Shown here piece after piece: positions 1 to 9,566 of a stretch of DNA of 64,000 nt. The DNA is from CAWDMN01 sp963803155. Its GTDB lineage: Bacteria; Acidobacteriota; Terriglobia; Versatilivoradales; Versatilivoraceae. The stretch spans positions 1 through 64,000 of the forward strand of contig CAWDMN010000081.1 in the NCBI GenBank assembly GCA_963803155.1, written 5' to 3'. Each line of letters begins with the position of its first letter. The stretch's first letter is position 1. Under the pieces are notes generated by a model. The model ran no database searches, was not told where the DNA came from, and was given only the letters and a program-made list of their open reading frames with translations. Both the position numbers and the translations under genes were made by a program.

Positions 1-1
1 T

Positions 2-298
2 ATCAAGCAGGGCTTGCTTTCCACATTGTGTGAAAGAATCAATCTCAAGGCCCAGGAAATTCTTCAGCAAGGCAATTCCTCTCCACACGAAAAATATATG
101 GCTCTCTATCGGCATATCATGGAGTCTGATGCCATCATTGCCGACTGCTTCGATGACTGGAGGCGTTCCACCCTCTTTTCAAAAATCGCACAACTCTATC
201 ATCATGAATTGCTCTCAGAAGAACAGCTCCGCCATCTATCCGAAAATCCGCGGTATCTTCTAACTAAATTAGTCGGTTCGAGGGATGAAAATGGCTGA
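2..298 (+). CDS. C-terminal part of an unknown protein (runs off the window edge)
   Basis: The frame is open from the first bases of the window to the TGA at 296-298, so this is the tail of a longer gene; the TTG at 14 is probably internal. The visible ~98 residues are helical and mixed-charge (KYMALYRHIM, FDDWRRSTLF, EEQLRHLSENPRYLL), with no signal peptide, membrane segment or metal motif. I do not recognise the family. The next gene starts about 450 bp downstream on the same strand. Confidence concerns the reality of the coding frame, not a function. Confidence 0.55.
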   Translation: MKQGLLSTLCERINLKAQEILQQGNSSPHEKYMALYRHIMESDAIIADCFDDWRRSTLFSKIAQLYHHELLSEEQLRHLSENPRYLLTKLVGSRDENG

Positions 299-748
299 TC
301 TTGAGTCGAGTTGTGGTTTGCTGATCCAACAGGTCCATTTAATCTTGGATCCAGTCTCGGTACGTCAGTGGAGTCATGAAATGGAAAATGAGAAAAATCC
401 TTTCGAAATGGAAATCAGGGATTCCCATATGTAGTCAATTTTCCACCCTCGACTTTTTGATCACACCAGAAAAAGTAAAGCCAAGGGATTGCCTCGATTG
501 AGGGTGGCTGATCTTCTTGTACATCACCTCTCCGCCTTCCTAGTGAAATTTTTATCCAAACAGTTCTCCGAAAAAAAGTCTCACTTCGGAAGTCCGTAGG
601 AGTTTGTAATAATATTTCTATCAAAATCGTATATTTTAGTAGTATATTTGTACAATTCTGGCGAGGATTGTTCCTCTCAGAGTTAGTAAGATCATCCTTA
701 ATTCTCCTATTTAAATTGAACCGTTTTATCTCCAGGGAAATTTCTTCC
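299..748. other. Gene-free leader upstream of the propeller sensor kinase
   Basis: No convincing coding frame on either strand. The last ~60 bases (about 600-660) are strongly AT-rich and contain TACAAT at 651-656, which could be a -10 element, but no matching -35 was found. A 131-codon minus-strand frame at 415-810 overlaps the sensor start and does not look like a protein. Confidence 0.4.
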
Positions 749-2554
749 ATGCAGGCAATGAATGGCTTATTAGATCCCATCGACTTGAGATTTCCTGGGA
801 CACGATGCAAAAAAACCTGCCTATTTCATATCATCATTTTAATTTTGTTGGAAATGCCTGCCGTTTGTTCGGACCACACCCGAACCATTCAACAATTCAC
901 CACAGAACAAGGTCTGTCTCAGAGTTCCATCAGCAGCATTTTACAGGACAGCCGGGGTTTTGTATGGATTGGCACTCAGGAAGGACTGAACCGATACGAT
1001 GGAAATGGCTTTGTCGCCTTTCAGAACGACCCCCTGGATGCTGCCTCTTTGTCGGATAATTACATATCTTCGCTTTTCGAAGACTGTTCAGGCACGCTCT
1101 GGGTCGGCACCAATAATGGGGGGCTCAACCGGTTAGACCGGGCTTCAGGCCATTTTATCCGGTATCTTCATGATCCGCAAAATCCCCGCAGCCTTGCGGG
1201 GAATGGAGTCCTGGCCATCCGGCAAGACCCAGCGGGGAACCTCTGGCTGGGCACCTGGGGCGGCGGCCTGAGCTGTTTTCATATGAGCGAAGGCTATTTC
1301 GAAAATTACCGGCACGACCCTGCCGATTCTACCAGTTTAAGCAACAACAATGTCTGGACAGTATATATCGACCAACATGGGACAGTATGGGCCGGGACTT
1401 ACAATGGGCTCTGCCGCCTTGATCCGGGCAAAAAACATTTCCAAAGATACAACCACAATCCTGCTGACAAAAACAGCCTCCCCGTCAACAACATCGTCTC
1501 TCTATTAGAAAGCAGCCCTGGGATTCTCTGGATTGGCACGTGGGGAGGCGGACTTGTCACATTTGACCGGAGCACTGAAAAGTTCCATTCTTATCGGCAC
1601 GATCGCGCTAATCCAAACACCGTTAGCTCGAACAAAATCTGGTCTCTGGGCGAAGACCGAGAGCACAACATTTGGATCGGAACAGCCGACGCAGGATTAA
1701 ACAAATATGACGGGAAAACCTTGGTCCGGTTTCTACAGCCCGGAGATAAAGGGGCGCATGATTTCAATGTAGAGGGTGTGCAGGCGGTCATGGTGGACCG
1801 TTCCGGAGTAATCTGGGCCGGGACCAATGGAGTGGGTCTCTTTCGGATTCTTCCAGACTTGAAACGTTTCCGCCGTTTTTCCCATTCGCCTGACGATCCG
1901 GGAAGCCTGAACCACAAAAACGTCTATGCTCTGTACGAAGATTCCGCGGGAGCCTTATGGGCCGGGACCTTGGGAGGGGGAGTGAATTGCCTCCATCCGG
2001 GCGCCTCTCAGTTTATGCGCTTTCAGGCCGGCTCGCGGGAAGTTGAAGCCATTCCCGACAATGACATTTATAGTATCCAGGAAGATAATGCCAAAACTCT
2101 GTGGGTTGGCACCGGGAAACGAGGACTCTTCCGATTCAATCGAGCGAATGGCAAGTTTGAATCCTTTCCTATCTCGGGAACCTCTCGGAATGGACTTTTT
2201 AATAATCCGCTCATGGCACTCTGGGCAGACCCCGACGGGACACTCTGGATTGGTTCCTTAGGGCGGGGTCTATTCCGCCTCGACACGAAAAGCGGGAATC
2301 TAATCCACATGCCCGCCAATCCGGCGAAACTTGGCGCACAAGCCAGCAATGCGATTCTCTGTTTGAGGCGAACTCGGGATGGGGCTCTCTGGATGGGCAC
2401 TTTCGCGGAGGGTCTGGAGTGTTTCTCCAACGGAACATTTGTTTGTTTCCGGCACGATCCCGCCAATGCCAATTCTCTCCGGAATGACCGGATTCTATCT
2501 CTTTATGAAGATCCAAGTGGAGCGCTCTGGATCGGAACCTGGGGGGGGGACTGA
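749..2554 (+). CDS. Two-component propeller sensor, N-terminal half (interrupted by frameshift)
   Basis: Periplasmic sensor part of a giant hybrid histidine kinase. ATG 749 is preferred over TTG 668 because it places a signal sequence (Arg/Lys-Lys, then FHIIILILLEMP) near the N-terminus. After it come about twelve repeats of the two-component-regulator-propeller type, each with a core such as LWIGTWGGGL, LWVGTNNGGL or VWIGTQEGLN, enough with the downstream part for two seven-bladed propellers. The frame ends at TGA just after IGTWGGD, inside a propeller core, where all other repeats read WGGGL. The run of nine G at 2541-2549 is one base short of what is needed to stay in frame. The next entry continues the same protein. 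In known relatives this region binds polysaccharide breakdown products. Confidence 0.85.
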   Translation: MQAMNGLLDPIDLRFPGTRCKKTCLFHIIILILLEMPAVCSDHTRTIQQFTTEQGLSQSSISSILQDSRGFVWIGTQEGLNRYDGNGFVAFQNDPLDAASLSDNYISSLFEDCSGTLWVGTNNGGLNRLDRASGHFIRYLHDPQNPRSLAGNGVLAIRQDPAGNLWLGTWGGGLSCFHMSEGYFENYRHDPADSTSLSNNNVWTVYIDQHGTVWAGTYNGLCRLDPGKKHFQRYNHNPADKNSLPVNNIVSLLESSPGILWIGTWGGGLVTFDRSTEKFHSYRHDRANPNTVSSNKIWSLGEDREHNIWIGTADAGLNKYDGKTLVRFLQPGDKGAHDFNVEGVQAVMVDRSGVIWAGTNGVGLFRILPDLKRFRRFSHSPDDPGSLNHKNVYALYEDSAGALWAGTLGGGVNCLHPGASQFMRFQAGSREVEAIPDNDIYSIQEDNAKTLWVGTGKRGLFRFNRANGKFESFPISGTSRNGLFNNPLMALWADPDGTLWIGSLGRGLFRLDTKSGNLIHMPANPAKLGAQASNAILCLRRTRDGALWMGTFAEGLECFSNGTFVCFRHDPANANSLRNDRILSLYEDPSGALWIGTWGGD

Positions 2555-4842
2555 ACCGGTTATCCCCGGACCGTAAAACTTTCACTGCTTTCACTGAGCG
2601 GGACGGACTTCCGAATAATACCATTTATGGGATCTTGGGCGATCCGGCTGGGAACCTCTGGCTCAGCACCAACCGGGGAATTTGTCGATTTTCCCCTGAA
2701 ACCAGGAATGTCCACGCCTATTCCACCCGGGATGGGCTACAAGATAACGAGTTTAATGAAGGGGCATATTTTCTCGGGAACTCTGGCATTATGTATTTCG
2801 GCGGCGGGAATGGGATTACGGCATTCCATCCCGAGGAGATCCTTGATAATCCACACGCTCCACCTGTTGTAATCACGGCTCTACGACGTTTTGGATTAAT
2901 GGACCCTGAAAAGAAGGAATATCCCGCAAACGAGGAAATCCGGCTCCGGCATTATGAAAACTTTTTCTCCCTGGAATTCGCCGCCCTCGATTTCGTAGTG
3001 CCGGAAAAAAACCGGTACCGGTTCCAATTGGAAGGATTTGACGTCCAATGGAGTCCGCCTGACTCGCGCCATGTTGCCGTGTATACTAATGTCCCCCCGG
3101 GACGCTATACCTTCCGAGTACAAGCCTCCAACAGCGATGGGCTTTGGAACACGACTGGCGCCGCTCTTTCCATCGTGATCATTCCCCCGATTTGGGCGAA
3201 CTGGTGGGCATATATATTCTACGCGTGTGCGGCAGGTTCTCTCATTTTTCTGTTTTACCGAAGCCGTACCCGCGCCCATGAACGGGAATTGGCGGCCCAG
3301 AAGGAGGAGCTCCGCCGGGAGCGCGAGTTCGCCGAGACATTGCGGCTTCAAAGTGCGGCTTTGCAATCCGCGGCCAATGCCATCGTAATTTCCAATCGTG
3401 ACGGCGAAATTCTCTGGATCAATCCCGCATTCACCGCCATGACTGGCTATTTGGATGAGGAGGTGCGAGGAAAGAATTTGAAGTCGTTCAACGCCGGCAT
3501 TCAAGCTCCCGATTTTTTTGCGGAACTTTGGGAAACCGTATTGGCCGGAAAAACCTGGCATAATGAATTGGTGAACAGGAAAAAGGATGGAGAAACTTAC
3601 ATCGAGGAAATGACCGTCACTCCGGTATTCGACTCACACCAGGTCATCACTCACTTCATCGCCATAAAGCAGGACGTCACCGAAAGGAAAAAACTGGAGC
3701 AACAGCTTCTGCACTCCCAAAAAATGGAGAGCATAGGCACGCTGGCCGGCGGGATCGCGCATGACTTCAATAATCTTTTAGGCATCATTATTGGCTATAC
3801 GGGCCTTCTTTCCGAAATGAATCCAAAAGATTTGGAACTGGCCCGTTCGATCAATGCCATTGAGATAGCCGCCCAGCGCGGGGCTGCGTTGGTCCGGCAA
3901 ATTCTTACCTTCGCGCGGAAATCCGCGGTTTCTTTTCTCCCCATCGATCTGAATGTGATCATCCGGGATCTGGTCGAAATGCTGTTGGAAACATTTCCCA
4001 AAATCATTGCCATTCAAGTCAACCTCCAGGACCCTCTTCCCCCGATTAATGCCGATCATGGACAAATCCATCAGGCTCTGCTCAACTTAAGTCTGAATTC
4101 TCGCGATGCTATGCCCAAAGGGGGAATGCTTGAATTCACCACATCCACACTCGATGGCGCCTCGCTACGGGCACGGATTCCAGAAGCTCGCGCCCATCGT
4201 TATGTCCGGATTGGCGTTCGCGATTCCGGCCCTGGAATGAATGAAGTGGCCCGCAGCCGAATCTTTGAGCCCTTTTTTACCACCAAAGAGCCGGGACGGG
4301 GGAGCGGACTGGGATTAGCGGTGGTTTACGGGATTGTCCAATTGCATCACGGCTTCATCGAAGTGGAAAGCCAGCCCGGACACGGCGCCTCTTTCAACCT
4401 ATTCCTGCCCGAGGCCACCAGCATGACTGCATTGCCGGAAGCCCCAGCAGCATCGGAAAGCAAGGCATTATCCGGCCAGAGCACTATTTTGCTGGTGGAA
4501 GATGAACTCCTTTTAATCCAAATGCTGGATTTAGCCTTTAAGCGGGATGGTTACAGAGTGATCAAAGCTCACGACGGGATGGAAGCGCTCAGTCTTTACT
4601 CCAAACATCAACACGAAATCGATCTGGTTCTGACGGACTATGGTTTGCCGAAGCTCACGGGGGATCTGCTTTTCAGGGAACTTCACAAAATTGAACCAAT
4701 GCTTCCCGTGGTAGTGGCAAGCGGGAATTTGGATCCGGAACTCCGTGAAAACCTTCTGCGGCACGGCGTCCGTGCCATCGTCCAGAAACCTTATTCCCTT
4801 ATGGAAATTCTCACCGTCATTGGCAAAATCGCTAAGCCCTAA
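2551..4842 (+). CDS. Hybrid sensor histidine kinase, C-terminal half (propeller end, Y_Y_Y, PAS, HisKA, HATPase, receiver)
   Basis: Direct continuation of the preceding entry in the next frame: restoring one G gives GGLNRLSPD and then the last propeller repeat. The first in-frame ATG is 2635. From that Met the order is last blade (1-70), Y_Y_Y domain (about 110-180, VPPGRYTFRVQASNSDG), one membrane helix (about 190-208), PAS/PAC (about 235-350), HisKA with phospho-acceptor His in GGIAHDFNNLL (about residue 376), HATPase (NLSLNSRDAMP, DSGPGM, GSGLGLAVVYG) and a receiver with the phospho-Asp in VLTDYGLPKL. There is no AraC output domain, unlike many Bacteroidetes hybrids, so the signal must pass on through the receiver or a partner. 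A free gene product is unlikely without the N-terminal half. Confidence 0.85.
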   Translation: MNRLSPDRKTFTAFTERDGLPNNTIYGILGDPAGNLWLSTNRGICRFSPETRNVHAYSTRDGLQDNEFNEGAYFLGNSGIMYFGGGNGITAFHPEEILDNPHAPPVVITALRRFGLMDPEKKEYPANEEIRLRHYENFFSLEFAALDFVVPEKNRYRFQLEGFDVQWSPPDSRHVAVYTNVPPGRYTFRVQASNSDGLWNTTGAALSIVIIPPIWANWWAYIFYACAAGSLIFLFYRSRTRAHERELAAQKEELRREREFAETLRLQSAALQSAANAIVISNRDGEILWINPAFTAMTGYLDEEVRGKNLKSFNAGIQAPDFFAELWETVLAGKTWHNELVNRKKDGETYIEEMTVTPVFDSHQVITHFIAIKQDVTERKKLEQQLLHSQKMESIGTLAGGIAHDFNNLLGIIIGYTGLLSEMNPKDLELARSINAIEIAAQRGAALVRQILTFARKSAVSFLPIDLNVIIRDLVEMLLETFPKIIAIQVNLQDPLPPINADHGQIHQALLNLSLNSRDAMPKGGMLEFTTSTLDGASLRARIPEARAHRYVRIGVRDSGPGMNEVARSRIFEPFFTTKEPGRGSGLGLAVVYGIVQLHHGFIEVESQPGHGASFNLFLPEATSMTALPEAPAASESKALSGQSTILLVEDELLLIQMLDLAFKRDGYRVIKAHDGMEALSLYSKHQHEIDLVLTDYGLPKLTGDLLFRELHKIEPMLPVVVASGNLDPELRENLLRHGVRAIVQKPYSLMEILTVIGKIAKP

Positions 4843-5348
4843 TTCCGATCTTTGCCTGCGGATAAAACTCCACGGAACCGGCATGATGCCATAGAAAGTT
4901 CCACGGGGTGTGATTAAAAATGAGAGGAAAGTTCTGACGTTAAGGCAGGGAAAATAATAGATATCCAGAATGAATACTATAGTCCTTCCCGGCCCGCCGT
5001 GCCAACATCCTTGGTAAGGGGCAGCCCACTAGAGAGCGTCAGTGCCCTGGCTCGGTCTAGCGTTGTGGCTAATAGCCATGTTTCAGCCTTTCAACCGGCT
5101 TGGTGTGGCAAAGGATGATTTCGTGCGGTTGCTCATTTGCTGGAAGAGTGGCTTTGGTATGGTAGCATTGGCTTTTACATGAGAGCGACCAGCCTGTAAA
5201 TCAAATTGCCCTGACCTTCCGCCGAATTAAAGATCCTCTCACTTTTGATTACACCAAATTCCACGCTGACTCTTGCCATGAAGTATCTGGCAGTGTTAAT
5301 GAGAAGCCACTCATGCCAGCACTGCGGGCTTAACAAGACAATAAAGAT

Positions 5349-5436
5349 GGGATGATGGAGGCGGCCTGCCCTCAGGCCGTCTCAGCAAGCTTGGCAAACC
5401 CAGACGGGGTGGGGGCACCCCGCCTCCATCCACGCT
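5349..5436 (+). repeat. Dispersed palindromic repeat, copy A
   Basis: About 88 bp starting GGGATGATGG and ending CGCCTCCATCCACGCT. It matches the reverse complement of 17773-17861 nearly base for base, sharing CTGCCCTCAGGCCGTCT and AGCAAGCTTGGCAAA, and more loosely resembles 39841-39925. GGAGGCGG and CCGCCTCC lie at the two ends, so the unit can fold. Intergenic in all three places. Confidence 0.8.
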
Positions 5437-5796
5437 ATTTTCTAGGTAGCTACTCATGCCAGCGTGGCAGGCACAACAAGAAGATGAGACGCGCGAGTGT
5501 GACGAAGTCACCCGTCGCGCGTCGCTTGGCTAACCTCGCCTGCCGAGCCAGCGTGCACGGAGTGCCCGCTCCACCTTTGCCCAAATTTGATTTTCTGAGG
5601 AGGTACGTTCAGGCAAATGGATCGCATTAAACCAAATTCCCCGGGAAATCACGTATAGTGGCGCCTTCATACCGTCCACCCCGGAATTAACAGTCGGATG
5701 CAAAGCTCCATGCCATTGACCAGTGCTTTTCTCTGCAGTCATCTTCCCTCCGCCTGATCGCTCATTAAACAACAAGCCGTCCCAGGTTCCATGCCC

Positions 5797-5985
5797 TTAT
5801 TCTCCATACATGCCGCAGAGCCGAGAGTCCGGAAAATCCTCCAGGATTTCTCCCTTGGCCGGGTTAAGCTCTTGCCTTTTTTTATCTCCCCAATAAAAGG
5901 CGTCATCCGCTATTTGGAAGTCCAATCAAACCATTCGACCGCCCATTGAATAATGCTGACCTTTATTGTCTTCGATTTATTCTTC
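5797..5985 (-). pseudogene. Possible relic of a degraded minus-strand gene
   Basis: On the minus strand one frame reads VSIIQWAVEWFDWTSK and stops. The adjacent frame takes over at the same point with IADDAFYWGDKKRQELN, then continues acidic and aromatic to a TAA at 5799-5797, ending SRLCGMYGE. Joined, they look like one continuous protein segment of about 55 residues broken by a frameshift near 5915. I do not recognise a family, and nothing upstream or downstream extends it convincingly. It could be chance. Confidence 0.25.
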
Positions 5986-6251
5986 CGGCTTGTTTCCCCT
6001 GCGAGTATGGGCTGGGAGGGGATTCCGGCATCTGAAGCGGAGCCTGCTTGATCCAGCCCGTTTCTCACCTTAGTCACCCTCCCGGTCCCAGCACCATTCT
6101 CGTCCTCTTTCTGGTTGCTTCGAATGCCGCTATTGTTTATCCTTTTTGCCATACATGGTCTCAACTCGTTCGCTGCCGTTTCAATGGACCAATGGAACTT
6201 CGCGATGCAGGAGTTTGCCATCAAATTTAATCCAACGCGGATGCCCCCCCT

Positions 6252-7709
6252 ATGGTATTTAGCTCGCATATTTTTCTTTTCTATTTCCTTCCGCTGGTCC
6301 TGCTCTTTACTTATTCGGTCCGGTTTCGCTACCTGTCAGCGGGGCTGACGTTCTTCAGCTATATTTTTTACGGCTGGGCCAATCCGGTTTGGGTGTTGCT
6401 GATGCTTTTCAGCTCCTATGTCGATTATTTCTGCGGCCTGGCGCTGGTCAGGTTTTCCGGCCTCTCCTGTTCCGGTTTGGACATGCCCTGGTTGCCCAAG
6501 GATCAACCACGCAACGGAGCGCAGAAGATCGCCCTGGCGGTTTCCATCATTACCAATCTCAGCATTCTCGGATATTTCAAGTATTTTGATTTTGCCGTGG
6601 GCAATTTGAATGCCCTGACGGGAGCTTTAGGACTCGACCAGCTCTCAGCCGGCCTGATTCATGTGGCCCTTCCCGTGGGAATTTCCTTTTATACGTTTGA
6701 ATCCATGAGCTACGCGATTGATGTGTATCGAGGCAATGCGCGGGCCATGAAGAATCCCATTGACTACCAATTCTTCGTCGCAGATTTCCCCCATCTGGTG
6801 GCCGGCCCCATCATCCGGTATCAGACGGTTGCCGAGCAAATCCGGTTCCGGATTTTCAGCTATGAGAAGTTTGCCCGCGGCGTAAGCTTTTTTGCCCTGG
6901 GGATGGCCAAGAAAATCCTGCTGGCCAATCCCATGGGTCATGTGGCGGATAGCGCCTTTACCGCTCATGCCCTCCACTGGTATGACGCCTGGTACGGCGT
7001 GGTGGCCTATGCATTTCAGATTTATTTCGATTTCTCGGGGTATTCCGACATGGCAGTCGGGTTGGGACTGATGATCGGCCTCTTGTTCATGAAGAACTTT
7101 GACAGTCCCTACCACTCCGACAGCATTACGGATTTCTGGCGGCGCTGGCATATCTCGCTTTCCACTTGGCTGCGCGATTATCTCTATATTGTGCTGGGCG
7201 GCAATAAAAAGGGCCATGGCCGAACCTATGTCAATCTGATGCTGGTCATGCTGATTGGCGGGATGTGGCATGGCGCTTCCTGGAGTTTCCTGATTTGGGG
7301 CGGCATTCAGGGGGTTATGCTAGCGGCCGAACGCATGCAGGGGAAAGAGAGCCCTTATCGCCATCTTCCCCGCCCCATGCGGGTCTTCATCACCTTCTTC
7401 ATTGTCTGTTTGAGTTGGGTTTTTTTCCGTGCCGAAACGCTTCCGGCCGCCTGGATTTATTTCAAATCCCTGTTTGGCCTGAAGGTTGTCCCCTGGGGGA
7501 GCGAAGCCGTGGCGGCCAGTATCTACACGCCTTATCACCTGCTCATCTTTCTGCTCTGTATTTTCTTTGTCTGGCGCGCGCCTCAGGCTTGGAACTTCAC
7601 TCAGAAGCTGACGCTCCCCAAAGCCGCGGTTTGCCTGGCCCTGCTGGTGGTGAGCATCCTTTTTATGTGGACCCAATCAGTCAATCCCTTTTTATATTAT
7701 CAGTTTTGA
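6252..7709 (+). CDS. algI: AlgI-like MBOAT O-acyltransferase
   Basis: Integral membrane O-acyltransferase (485 aa, usual AlgI length) that moves acyl, normally acetyl, groups across the inner membrane for polysaccharide O-acetylation. Multiple membrane helices start at the N-terminus (HIFLFYFLPLVLLFTY). The hallmark block FWRRWHISLSTWLRDYLY (around residue 300) and the second conserved His in GGMWHGASW (around 338) are both present, as are PVGISFYTFESMSY and FDFSGYSDMAVGLG. ATG 6252 is the only sensible start although the Shine-Dalgarno is weak. An SGNH partner gene begins 9 bp after the stop, so algI heads the O-acetylation operon. Whether alginate, cellulose or another glycan is modified cannot be told; no polymerase lies in the window. 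Confidence 0.93.
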   Translation: MVFSSHIFLFYFLPLVLLFTYSVRFRYLSAGLTFFSYIFYGWANPVWVLLMLFSSYVDYFCGLALVRFSGLSCSGLDMPWLPKDQPRNGAQKIALAVSIITNLSILGYFKYFDFAVGNLNALTGALGLDQLSAGLIHVALPVGISFYTFESMSYAIDVYRGNARAMKNPIDYQFFVADFPHLVAGPIIRYQTVAEQIRFRIFSYEKFARGVSFFALGMAKKILLANPMGHVADSAFTAHALHWYDAWYGVVAYAFQIYFDFSGYSDMAVGLGLMIGLLFMKNFDSPYHSDSITDFWRRWHISLSTWLRDYLYIVLGGNKKGHGRTYVNLMLVMLIGGMWHGASWSFLIWGGIQGVMLAAERMQGKESPYRHLPRPMRVFITFFIVCLSWVFFRAETLPAAWIYFKSLFGLKVVPWGSEAVAASIYTPYHLLIFLLCIFFVWRAPQAWNFTQKLTLPKAAVCLALLVVSILFMWTQSVNPFLYYQF

Positions 7710-7718
7710 GGAGACGTG

Positions 7719-9566
7719 ATGAGCCGGCAGGATGATACTTATAAAGAAGCAAAAAGCCAGGCGGAACTCTCTTCAACGGAAGTGAGCCGGAAAACCGCCA
7801 TCGTTATGTCCTGGGCTTTCCTATTATTGATTTCGATCCTGCCTCTCGCGCAGGGATGCCTGGAAATCTCGTCTGGAGAAACCCCTCAAGTTTTTTCCCT
7901 ATTCCGTCCCCTCCAGCAGGCTTGGGCGCCCGCTCGGGCTGGACAATGGAGTCTGGCCTGGCAGGCGCTGCAGCCCTTGTTTGACCGGCGTGCACTGGGC
8001 CGCTATGAGAAGGCTTTGGATCAGCAATCCATCGCCCGCCGTTTTGTCCAGCCCCGGCTGCAGGCCTTTTTGACCAGCTGGCTTGGGGCCGGCAATGAAA
8101 AGGGCATTGTAGGACGGGATGGTTGGCTTTACTATCAGCCGGGATTAGCCTATCTAACCGGCCCTGATTTCGTGGATGACAAAGAGCTCTTGATCCGCAC
8201 TAAACGGATGGTGGATAAGGAGGGCGAAACCGAACCGCATCCCGACCCGCGTCCGGCCCTGCTGCAGTTCCAGCGGGATCTGGCCCAGGCGGGGATTCGG
8301 CTGGTGGCTTTTCCTACACCCGACAAGGCCATGCTGCAACCCGCTCAGCTGGCCCGCCGAATGGGCGAACAAGAGGAAGTCCCCGTCCCCAACAACCGCG
8401 GCTATCGCCGCTTTGTGGAGGAGCTCGAACGGGCGGGAGTCGATGTCTTCGATCCAGCGCCTGTGCAAGTGCGCCGGGATCAGATCCGGTTCCTGCAACA
8501 GGACAGCCATTGGACTCCCGACTACATGGATGAAGTAGCCGGCCAGCTGGCCGAACATCTCAAGAATCGGCACGGACTGGCGCCCTCGCCCGAAGCGGCA
8601 AATTATAGACTCTGCCCCCGGCAAGTCAGCCACGTGGGCGATTTAGTGGATATGTTGAAACTTCCCGAGGGACAGCGCTTTTTCCAGCCGCAGACTGTGA
8701 CGATTCAACAAGTGGTGGATGCCAGCACGGGACAGCCATGGGAAGCATCATCTGAAGCCGACCTCCTCCTGCTGGGCGACAGTTACACCAACATTTATTC
8801 CAGCAATTCGCTGGGATGGGGGACGGACGCGGGCTTCGCCGAGCACCTTTCCTACCGGCTCCACCGGCCGCTGGATGTGCTGGCCATGAATGGAAGCGGC
8901 GCCACCGGAATTCGGCGTGAATTGGCCCGGCCCGAAAACAAGGATCGCCTAGTGGGTAAGCGAGTCGTGATTTATCAATTTGCCATCCGCGATCTGGCCG
9001 TGGAGAATTGGGTGCCCATCCGCTTGATCATCCCTGCTCAGACGGCGACCTCAAGGCAGGAAAAAGCGACTGCACCTGTTGGGCGTGGACTCGTTCAAGC
9101 CGGATCGGCAGTCCCAACCGGCCCGACTGGCGCGGCGGCGCTCACGAAGCCGGCGATTTCCGGAAAGCCCGCAGCTTCCGGGGTCCCCGCTCCGCCAGCA
9201 CCTGTCGTGCCTACCAAACCAGCGGGAGCTGGTGCAGAACTGATTATTGCCGGCACGGTCCAGAAGGTTTCGGCGTTGCCGGAGCCATCCAGCGCCCCCT
9301 ACCCGGATTGCCTGACCTTCTTCCAGATTCGCGTGGATAAGGTTGAATCAGGACAGTACACCGAAAGCATCCTGATCGCGGTCTTTTTGGGGATGAAGGA
9401 CAACAAGTGGCTGGCGCCTGCTCATTACAAGCCCGGAGACCGGCTGCGCATGCGCCTGGTCCCCATGAAGCAAGCGCCGGAGGAGATCCGCGCCACGCAA
9501 CGGGTGGATGAGCTGGATGACTTCGATCACATCCCTTACTTTGTGATTTCTGGAGAGATTCTGTGA
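7719..9566 (+). CDS. AlgJ/AlgX-like SGNH acetyltransferase with extra C-terminal domain
   Basis: Membrane-anchored periplasmic SGNH-fold protein, likely transferring acetyl from the AlgI-like partner to a polysaccharide. ATG 7719 has GAGGAG six bases upstream, better than GTG 7716. Features: one membrane helix (about residues 30-48), the DSHW catalytic motif (about 262) and GDSYTN nucleophile block (about 353), in the AlgX/AlgJ order. A Pro/Ala/Gly-rich linker (about 445-505) leads to a ~110-residue C-terminal domain (IAGTVQKVSALPEP..., ISGEIL) not usual in AlgJ/AlgX; it could bind carbohydrate or protein but I do not recognise it. The gene overlaps the next by 4 bp (GTGA). Confidence 0.85.
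   Translation: MSRQDDTYKEAKSQAELSSTEVSRKTAIVMSWAFLLLISILPLAQGCLEISSGETPQVFSLFRPLQQAWAPARAGQWSLAWQALQPLFDRRALGRYEKALDQQSIARRFVQPRLQAFLTSWLGAGNEKGIVGRDGWLYYQPGLAYLTGPDFVDDKELLIRTKRMVDKEGETEPHPDPRPALLQFQRDLAQAGIRLVAFPTPDKAMLQPAQLARRMGEQEEVPVPNNRGYRRFVEELERAGVDVFDPAPVQVRRDQIRFLQQDSHWTPDYMDEVAGQLAEHLKNRHGLAPSPEAANYRLCPRQVSHVGDLVDMLKLPEGQRFFQPQTVTIQQVVDASTGQPWEASSEADLLLLGDSYTNIYSSNSLGWGTDAGFAEHLSYRLHRPLDVLAMNGSGATGIRRELARPENKDRLVGKRVVIYQFAIRDLAVENWVPIRLIIPAQTATSRQEKATAPVGRGLVQAGSAVPTGPTGAAALTKPAISGKPAASGVPAPPAPVVPTKPAGAGAELIIAGTVQKVSALPEPSSAPYPDCLTFFQIRVDKVESGQYTESILIAVFLGMKDNKWLAPAHYKPGDRLRMRLVPMKQAPEEIRATQRVDELDDFDHIPYFVISGEIL

Larger units (their letters stand above)
4843..6251. other. 1.4-kb stretch without an intact gene
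   Basis: Holds one copy of a dispersed palindromic repeat (5349-5436), a nearby duplicated CTCATGCCAGC phrase (about 5310 and 5452), and a possible minus-strand gene relic (5797-5985, listed separately). The plus-strand frame at 6115-6348 begins with a signal-like stretch but runs through the algI start in another frame and is not credible. No promoter for algI could be recognised. Confidence 0.5.

Noticed and set aside
415..810. Minus-strand 131-codon frame overlapping the sensor kinase start
   Set aside because: Overlaps the well-supported sensor coding region, no ribosome site, no protein-like composition.
6115..6348. Plus-strand frame with a signal-like N-terminus before algI
   Set aside because: It runs into algI in another frame and loses any protein character; no ribosome site. 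Probably chance in a C-rich region.
6645..7271. Long minus-strand frame inside algI
   Set aside because: Shadow of a strong MBOAT gene; His/Gln/Pro-rich translation without domains.
8154..8633. Minus-strand frame inside the first SGNH gene
   Set aside because: Shadow frame; no start context or motifs.
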